From positions 1 through 9,665 of the forward strand of contig CAJQNH010000001.1 in NCBI GenBank assembly GCA_905479615.1: a stretch of 9,665 nucleotides of DNA, read 5' to 3'. Each line of letters starts with the position of its first letter. Within the stretch, counting starts at the first letter, position 1. This document shows, in pieces, positions 5,964-9,665 of the stretch. The notes under the pieces were generated by a model, which did not search any database, was not told the DNA's origin, and worked only from the letters and a program-made list of their open reading frames with translations. This stretch comes from an uncultured Eudoraea sp. GTDB lineage: Bacteria > Bacteroidota > Bacteroidia > Flavobacteriales > Flavobacteriaceae. The position numbers and the translations under genes were made by a program.

Positions 5964-6434
5964 ATGAAGAAATTACTGGGAATGGTTTTATTAGTAGTGC
6001 TCCTAATCACTACTACTGCAATCACATCTGTGAAACCTAACACAATGCATACAATTGAAGGCACCTGGGAATTACAAAGTTTTTATAACTATGATGGCGA
6101 AAACATTATTGATACTGTACCTCTTGCTGAAGGTTACAGACAGGTTAAAATGTATTATGACGGTAAGGTCATGTGGTCTCGAACCACCTCTAGTGACACA
6201 AAGGACTCAGATGGAAATGATGTTGTAGGGAGATTTGGCTATGGAAGTTATAAATTAACAGATACCGAATTAATAGAAACCATTGAATATGGTGATAAGG
6301 GTATGATGAGAGATTTGGAGACTTTACGAAAATTTACTTTTGAATTAGAATTGAAGGATAACACCTACAGTCAGATATCAACTGATGCAGAAGGTAACAG
6401 GACTTTCTCAGAAAATTACATGCGAGTAGATTAG
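5964..6434 (+). CDS. Secreted lipocalin-like protein of unknown function
   Basis: A 156-residue protein with a Sec signal peptide: MKKLLGMVLLVVLLITTTAITS, a short basic N-region, hydrophobic core and probable cleavage at about residues 20-25. There is no lipobox cysteine, so it is a soluble periplasmic or secreted protein. The mature part begins IEGTWELQSFYNYDGEN (31-47), the GxW-type opening of lipocalin-like/calycin domains. It then alternates short predicted strands (RQVKMYYDGKVMWSR at 59-73, FGYGSYKLTDTELIETIEYG at 91-110, KFTFELELKDNTYSQIS at 123-139) and ends GNRTFSENYMRVD. This pattern recurs in small flavobacterial proteins labelled lipocalin-like or membrane or secreted protein. No catalytic motif is visible; binding a small hydrophobic ligand is a guess. 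It has its own candidate promoter and converges with trxB across a shared terminator. Confidence 0.75.
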   Translation: MKKLLGMVLLVVLLITTTAITSVKPNTMHTIEGTWELQSFYNYDGENIIDTVPLAEGYRQVKMYYDGKVMWSRTTSSDTKDSDGNDVVGRFGYGSYKLTDTELIETIEYGDKGMMRDLETLRKFTFELELKDNTYSQISTDAEGNRTFSENYMRVD

Positions 6435-6448
6435 TAGCCTGGATATTT

Positions 6449-6488
6449 AAATATAAAAGACCGCCCAATAAGGCGGTCTTTTATATTT
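6449..6488. terminator. Bidirectional terminator between the lipocalin-like gene and trxB
   Basis: AAATATAAAAGACCGCC (6449-6465), loop CAATAA, and GGCGGTCTTTTATATTT (6472-6488) form a perfect 17-bp stem. The inner half is GC-rich and the outer half gives a T-rich tail in each direction, so it can end transcripts from both convergent genes. It starts 14 bases after the + strand stop and lies 25 bases beyond the trxB stop. Confidence 0.9.
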
Positions 6489-6513
6489 TACAGAAATTAG
6501 CTCGCCTAATAAA

Positions 6514-7479
6514 TCAGGACACCTCCTGAGGTGTTTCAACTGTTGCCAAATAACGTTCTGCATCCAAGGCTGCCATACAGCCGGTTCCTGCAGCCGTTAC
6601 GGCTTGTCTGTATTCCTTATCCTGAACATCACCGCTGGCAAAAACTCCTGGCTTAGTTGTTTTAGTGGATTTACCCTGTGTCAAAAGATAACCTGTTTCA
6701 TCCATCTCTAACTGATCCTTGAAAATCTCCGTATTGGGTTTATGACCTATGGCAACAAAGAATCCTGTAATAGGAATTTCTTCTTTTTCACCAGTTTTAT
6801 TATTCACAATTCGTAAACCTTCAACAACCTGATCGCCTAGTACTTCATCTACTTCTGAATTATACCGCAAATCAATGTTTGGCAGACTGTTTACCCTGTG
6901 TTGCATGGCCTTCGAGGCTCTCATAAAGTCCTTTCGGACCAACATCGTAACTTTATTACAAATATTTGCGAGATATGATGCCTCCTCAGCTGCCGTATCA
7001 CCACCTCCTACTATTGCTACATCTTGCCCTTTGTAGAAAAATCCGTCGCACACTGCACAAGCCGAAACTCCACCGCCACGTAAACGTTGTTCACTGGGAA
7101 TACCCAAATATTTTGCAGTTGCGCCTGTGGAAATAATTACGGTTTCCGCCTCTATTACTTTAGAATCATCTATGGTAACTTTGTGAATGCCTCCAATTTC
7201 CTTACTGAAGTCAACCGCAGTAGCCATACCTATGCGAACTTCTGTTCCAAAGCGTTCTGCCTGTTGCTGCAACTGGACCATCATCGTTGGTCCGTCTATA
7301 CCTTCAGGGTAACCGGGAAAATTATCGACTTCCGTAGTGGTGGTTAATTGCCCTCCGGGCTCCATCCCGGTATACATAAGTGGTTTTAGATCTGCCCGGG
7401 CTGCGTAAATAGCAGCCGTATAACCAGCAGGACCTGAACCTAATATGAGTGTTTTTACACGTTCAATTTTTTCTGACAT
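6514..7479 (-). CDS. trxB: Thioredoxin-disulfide reductase
   Basis: A 321-residue flavoprotein of normal length for bacterial low-molecular-weight thioredoxin reductase (EC 1.8.1.9), which passes electrons from NADPH through FAD to thioredoxin in the cytoplasm. Residues 14-19 (GSGPAG) bind FAD. The redox pair is Cys141 and Cys144 in SACAVCDGFF (CAVC; the E. coli enzyme has CATC). GGGDTAAEEASYL (158-170) is the NADPH-domain Rossmann motif, followed by VRKDFMRASK (181-190), the basic patch for the NADPH 2'-phosphate. GVFASGDVQD (278-287) completes the FAD site, followed by RQAVTAAGTGCMAALDAERYL. All key residues are present. The ATG at 7479 gives the expected N-terminus. It is transcribed alone towards the shared terminator at 6449-6488. 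Identification is firm. Confidence 0.97.
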   Translation of the reverse strand: MSEKIERVKTLILGSGPAGYTAAIYAARADLKPLMYTGMEPGGQLTTTTEVDNFPGYPEGIDGPTMMVQLQQQAERFGTEVRIGMATAVDFSKEIGGIHKVTIDDSKVIEAETVIISTGATAKYLGIPSEQRLRGGGVSACAVCDGFFYKGQDVAIVGGGDTAAEEASYLANICNKVTMLVRKDFMRASKAMQHRVNSLPNIDLRYNSEVDEVLGDQVVEGLRIVNNKTGEKEEIPITGFFVAIGHKPNTEIFKDQLEMDETGYLLTQGKSTKTTKPGVFASGDVQDKEYRQAVTAAGTGCMAALDAERYLATVETPQEVS

Positions 7480-7543
7480 GATTAAATATTAAACTATAAT
7501 TATTATGCCATAAAAGTAGGATTTTCAAGATAAACCTTACTTT

Positions 7544-7575
7544 AAAAGTTATAAAAAGTTATTATAATTATCAAA
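7544..7575 (-). promoter_or_regulatory. Candidate promoter for trxB
   Basis: Read on the - strand, TTTG (7575-7572) and TAACTTTT (7551-7544, seven of eight bases) are 20 bases apart. The leader to ATG 7479 would be about 58 bases. The surroundings are very AT-rich and contain a second TAACTTTT-like copy nearby, so the match could be chance. Confidence 0.35.
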
Positions 7576-7603
7576 GTTTATCTATGCTGTCTTTCTTATA
7601 TAA

Positions 7604-7621
7604 TTCAAATCAACTTTTGAA
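7604..7621. terminator. Weak hairpin downstream of the RND-DUF2892 operon
   Basis: TTCAAA (7604-7609), TCAACT, TTTGAA (7616-7621) is a 6-bp AT-rich inverted repeat beginning 20 bases past the DUF2892 stop on the - strand. It lacks a GC core and a clean T-run, so it is at best a weak terminator. No better one is seen between the operon and trxB, and some readthrough into trxB is possible. Confidence 0.25.
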
Positions 7622-7640
7622 TAATAACCAAAGTATTTAG

Positions 7641-7826
7641 CTAATCCTTTATACCAAATTTGGATAAGATATCCTCCATTAAACACCATTTTGTGAATGA
7701 CGACTGTAAGAGGTTTAGTCCAACGAATGCAGTAAACCATAACCAATTAATGTTTACGTAAATGGATAGTATTAAGCTAATTAGAATAAAGCTACCGGCT
7801 ACAGCCCTAACAATTCTGTTTTTCAT
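7641..7826 (-). CDS. DUF2892 (YgaP-like transmembrane) small membrane protein
   Basis: A 61-residue membrane protein. MKNRIVRAVAGSFILISLILSIYV gives a basic N-terminus and first membrane helix (about 8-24). NINWLWFTAFVGLNLLQSSFTKWCLMEDIL (25-54) gives a second helix and the family's characteristic region around the Cys (position 48), where many homologues have CP. It ends KFGIKD. DUF2892 is the membrane segment found at the end of the rhodanese YgaP and as free-standing proteins; its function is unclear, with sulfur or thiol handling suggested for some members. It lies 12 bases after the small PII-like gene in the RND operon, so it is likely co-expressed with the pump. Short length and typical motif order make a real gene likely. 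Confidence 0.82.
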   Translation of the reverse strand: MKNRIVRAVAGSFILISLILSIYVNINWLWFTAFVGLNLLQSSFTKWCLMEDILSKFGIKD

Positions 7827-7838
7827 ACTTATTATATT

Positions 7839-8144
7839 TTAAATTGATCTTTCTATTGGAACTACAATTGCTTTTATGGGATTGTTGGTCACCAGGTTTT
7901 TGTTAAACTCTTCAATCAGGCTAAAGATAACATCTATTTTTGCATCTTCGGTAAAAGAGAAAAAAAGACTGGACTCTACCCCACCTTTAACTACTGGAAA
8001 CCATTTTGAGGTCATTAACAGGGATGCCTGTTGTTTATATCCATCTATTTCCGAACCGCTAAAACTTTCAATATTGGCTTTTTTAAAAAGCCGCAGAATG
8101 TCTTCATCAAACTGATCTACAACGGTAACGATTAGTAATTTCAT
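7839..8144 (-). CDS. Small PII/DUF3240-like protein coupled to the RND pump
   Basis: A 101-residue soluble protein without signal peptide or membrane segment. It opens MKLLIVTVVDQFDEDILRLFKKANIE (strand then helix), continues with a loop containing FSGSEIDGYKQQ, a central VKGGVESSLFFSFTED strand region, then IDVIFSLIEEFNKNL (helix) and a final strand PIKAIVVPIERSI. This beta-alpha-beta-beta-alpha-beta order is that of ferredoxin-like PII/CutA folds. DUF3240 proteins of similar size and likely fold lie beside CzcA/CusA metal pumps in Proteobacteria. Homology to DUF3240 is not demonstrated here and no family motif was recognised with certainty. Its ATG overlaps the pump's TGA by four bases, implying translational coupling and a role as a cytoplasmic regulator or accessory of the transporter. 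Confidence 0.72.
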   Translation of the reverse strand: MKLLIVTVVDQFDEDILRLFKKANIESFSGSEIDGYKQQASLLMTSKWFPVVKGGVESSLFFSFTEDAKIDVIFSLIEEFNKNLVTNNPIKAIVVPIERSI

Positions 8145-9665
8145 ATTTTGTGATTTTTACGTTCTATCAAATAATATACAAGTGGTACTACCAGCAGCGT
8201 AAGTACTGTTGAAGCAATAGTTCCTCCCATTAATGAAATTGCCAGGCCCTGAAAAATAGGGTCAAAAAGAATGACAAAGGCACCAATTACCACAGTACCG
8301 GCGGTTAGGAGTATGGGAGTTGTACGAACTGCGCCTGCGTCAATTACAGCTTGTTTTAACGGAATACCTTCTGCCACACGAAGGTTTATAAAGTCTATGA
8401 GCAGCACGGAATTTCTTACCATTATTCCAGCCAATGCTATCATTCCAATAAAAGAAGTAGCCGTAAAAAATGCATCTAACAACCAATGACCCAGAACAAT
8501 TCCCACCAAAGAAAGTGGAATTGCCACCATCATCACTATGGGTGCCTTAAAATTTTGAAACCACCCTACAATTAAAATATAGATAATGACAATAACCCCA
8601 AGAAATGCAATTCCCAAATCCCTGAAGACCTCCAATGTAACTTGCCACTCTCCATCCCATTTTATAGTGTAATCATCTTCAAAATCTGGCTGTTTAATGT
8701 AAAGTTCTTCAAGCTTATATCCTTCCGGAATATCAATTTCCTTTAATTTATCACTCATGCCCAGGATAGCATAAACCGGGCTCTCCAATTCGCCAGCCAT
8801 ATCAGCAACAACATAAACCACCCGTTTTTGATTTTTTCTATAAATGCTTTTGGCAGTAAAGGTTTTATTAATATCCGTTAAATCTCCTATGGTATTCATA
8901 GTTCCCATTTTTGATTTAATCTTGAGTTGAGAAATATGATCAATAGTAGATTTCTCTTTTTCGTCCAGGGCAAGTATCAAATCTACCTGATTGGATGCGT
9001 CTTCATCATATAAGTTTGTTATGGCTCTCTCCGAGAGAGCCAAATTTAATGTTTGGGTAATTTGCTGTGGCGTCACACCATAAAGCATTGTCTTTTGCTT
9101 ATCTATGATGAATTCATACTCGGTTTGCTCTGCTTCTACCATCCAATCTACATCCACAACATCTTTGGTATTGTTTAACAGGCCCCTTACCTGATTAGCA
9201 ACGGCAATCTGCTCGTCATAATCCGGCCCATAAATTTCTCCAACGATGGTTGATAACACCGGTGGTCCCGGGGGTACTTCCACCACTTTTACGTTTGCGT
9301 TATATTTTTTTCCGATTTTTCTAATTTCAGGGCGCAGAAGGCTGGCAATCTGATGACTTTGAGCACTTCTTTCGTGCTTATCTATTAAGTTTACCTGGAT
9401 ATCAGCAACATTGCTACCGCTCCTGAGATCATAGTGCCTTACTAGTCCATTAAAGGTTATGGGAGCTGAAGTTCCTACATAGCTTTGATAATTAATAACC
9501 TCCGGACGAGTAGATAAATACTGTGAAATTTCTTTTGCAACAACAGCAGTCCTTTCAAGCGTTGTACCTTCAGGCATGTCTATGACCACCTGAAATTCAT
9601 TTTTATTATCGAAAGGCAGCATTTTTACAGCAACCGTTTTAGTAAAGAACATGGCTACCGAAGCC
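8141..9665 (-). CDS. RND efflux transporter permease subunit, C-terminal half (partial at window edge)
   Basis: The reading frame stays open to the window edge: codons before the ATG at 9652 read A-S-V-A, so that Met is internal and the 5' half of the gene lies outside. The visible part (about 507 residues of a protein usually over 1000) starts at the end of TM7, continues through the second periplasmic porter/docking region (EFQVVIDMPEGTTLE; a proline-rich VPPGPPVLSTIVGEIYGPD) and ends with five membrane segments (counting from Met 9652: about 345-365, 370-392, 396-420, 446-464, 467-495) containing ALAGIMVRNSVLLIDFINL and the AVRTTPILLTAG loop, both RND hallmarks. RND permeases exchange protons for drugs or metal ions in a tripartite pump with an adaptor and an outer-membrane channel. 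TM4, which separates metal from drug pumps, is not in view. The DUF3240-like neighbour mildly favours heavy-metal export. Two small genes follow in the same operon. Confidence 0.93.
   Translation of the reverse strand, partial: ASVAMFFTKTVAVKMLPFDNKNEFQVVIDMPEGTTLERTAVVAKEISQYLSTRPEVINYQSYVGTSAPITFNGLVRHYDLRSGSNVADIQVNLIDKHERSAQSHQIASLLRPEIRKIGKKYNANVKVVEVPPGPPVLSTIVGEIYGPDYDEQIAVANQVRGLLNNTKDVVDVDWMVEAEQTEYEFIIDKQKTMLYGVTPQQITQTLNLALSERAITNLYDEDASNQVDLILALDEKEKSTIDHISQLKIKSKMGTMNTIGDLTDINKTFTAKSIYRKNQKRVVYVVADMAGELESPVYAILGMSDKLKEIDIPEGYKLEELYIKQPDFEDDYTIKWDGEWQVTLEVFRDLGIAFLGVIVIIYILIVGWFQNFKAPIVMMVAIPLSLVGIVLGHWLLDAFFTATSFIGMIALAGIMVRNSVLLIDFINLRVAEGIPLKQAVIDAGAVRTTPILLTAGTVVIGAFVILFDPIFQGLAISLMGGTIASTVLTLLVVPLVYYLIERKNHKI

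Noticed and set aside
7087..7347. An 86-codon + strand frame inside trxB.
   Set aside because: It lies wholly opposite a fully conserved trxB with intact motifs and shows no recognisable family feature.
7480..7640. A riboswitch or small RNA in the gap upstream of trxB.
   Set aside because: The stretch is AT-rich with only weak dyads and short AAAAGTTAT repeats; no known RNA motif or GC-containing stem was seen.
9650..9652. ATG at 9652 (- strand) as the true start of the RND permease.
   Set aside because: The frame stays open upstream to the window edge, and the family needs an N-terminal half of about 500 residues or more, so this Met is internal.

Overview
The window looks like chromosomal DNA from a member of Bacteroidota, most likely the Flavobacteriaceae. 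The DNA is AT-rich. Promoter-like sites follow the Bacteroidota pattern (TTTG, a spacer of about 20 bases, then TAnnTTTG), and Shine-Dalgarno sequences are mostly absent. The protein families also fit: PspC with a head-GIN lipoprotein, DUF4870, a CAVC-type thioredoxin reductase and an RND pump with a DUF2892 protein. No rRNA, tRNA, CRISPR array, insertion sequence, phage gene or attachment site was found. Genus assignment is an inference.

Left block (34-3740, + strand). A good Bacteroidota promoter precedes a DUF4870 membrane protein. A 162-base leader with an imperfect direct repeat, a GC-rich palindrome and a stop-interrupted mini-ORF follows. Next come a short PadR-type repressor, a multidomain PspC membrane protein (HAAS-like helical N-terminus, PspC domain, further membrane segments, beta-rich and acidic C-terminus) and a head-GIN/DUF2807 lipoprotein with SSGAD-like repeats. 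A strong rho-independent terminator closes the block. I read it as an envelope-sensing module in which PadR is the transcriptional output and PspC and the GIN lipoprotein are the envelope-facing parts.

Middle block (3733-6488, + strand). A dipeptide epimerase of the enolase superfamily overlaps by 4 bases a PLP enzyme related to the alpha-oxoamine synthases (KBL/BioF type). The catalytic residues of the epimerase are all present. The PLP enzyme keeps its lysine and DDSHG motif but departs from the family elsewhere, so its reaction is open. A secreted lipocalin-like protein of unknown role follows with its own candidate promoter. A perfect 17-bp hairpin terminator then serves both this gene and the convergent trxB.

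Right block (6514-9665, - strand). trxB encodes thioredoxin-disulfide reductase and has its own upstream region. Further right is a separate leftward operon. It holds the C-terminal half of an RND efflux permease (its 5' part lies outside the window), a 101-residue PII/DUF3240-like small protein overlapping it by 4 bases, and a 61-residue DUF2892 membrane protein.

Most of the window is ordinary for the group. The most interesting parts are the PadR/HAAS-PspC/GIN module with its unusual leader, the atypical PLP enzyme tied to the dipeptide epimerase, and the small protein coupled to the RND pump.
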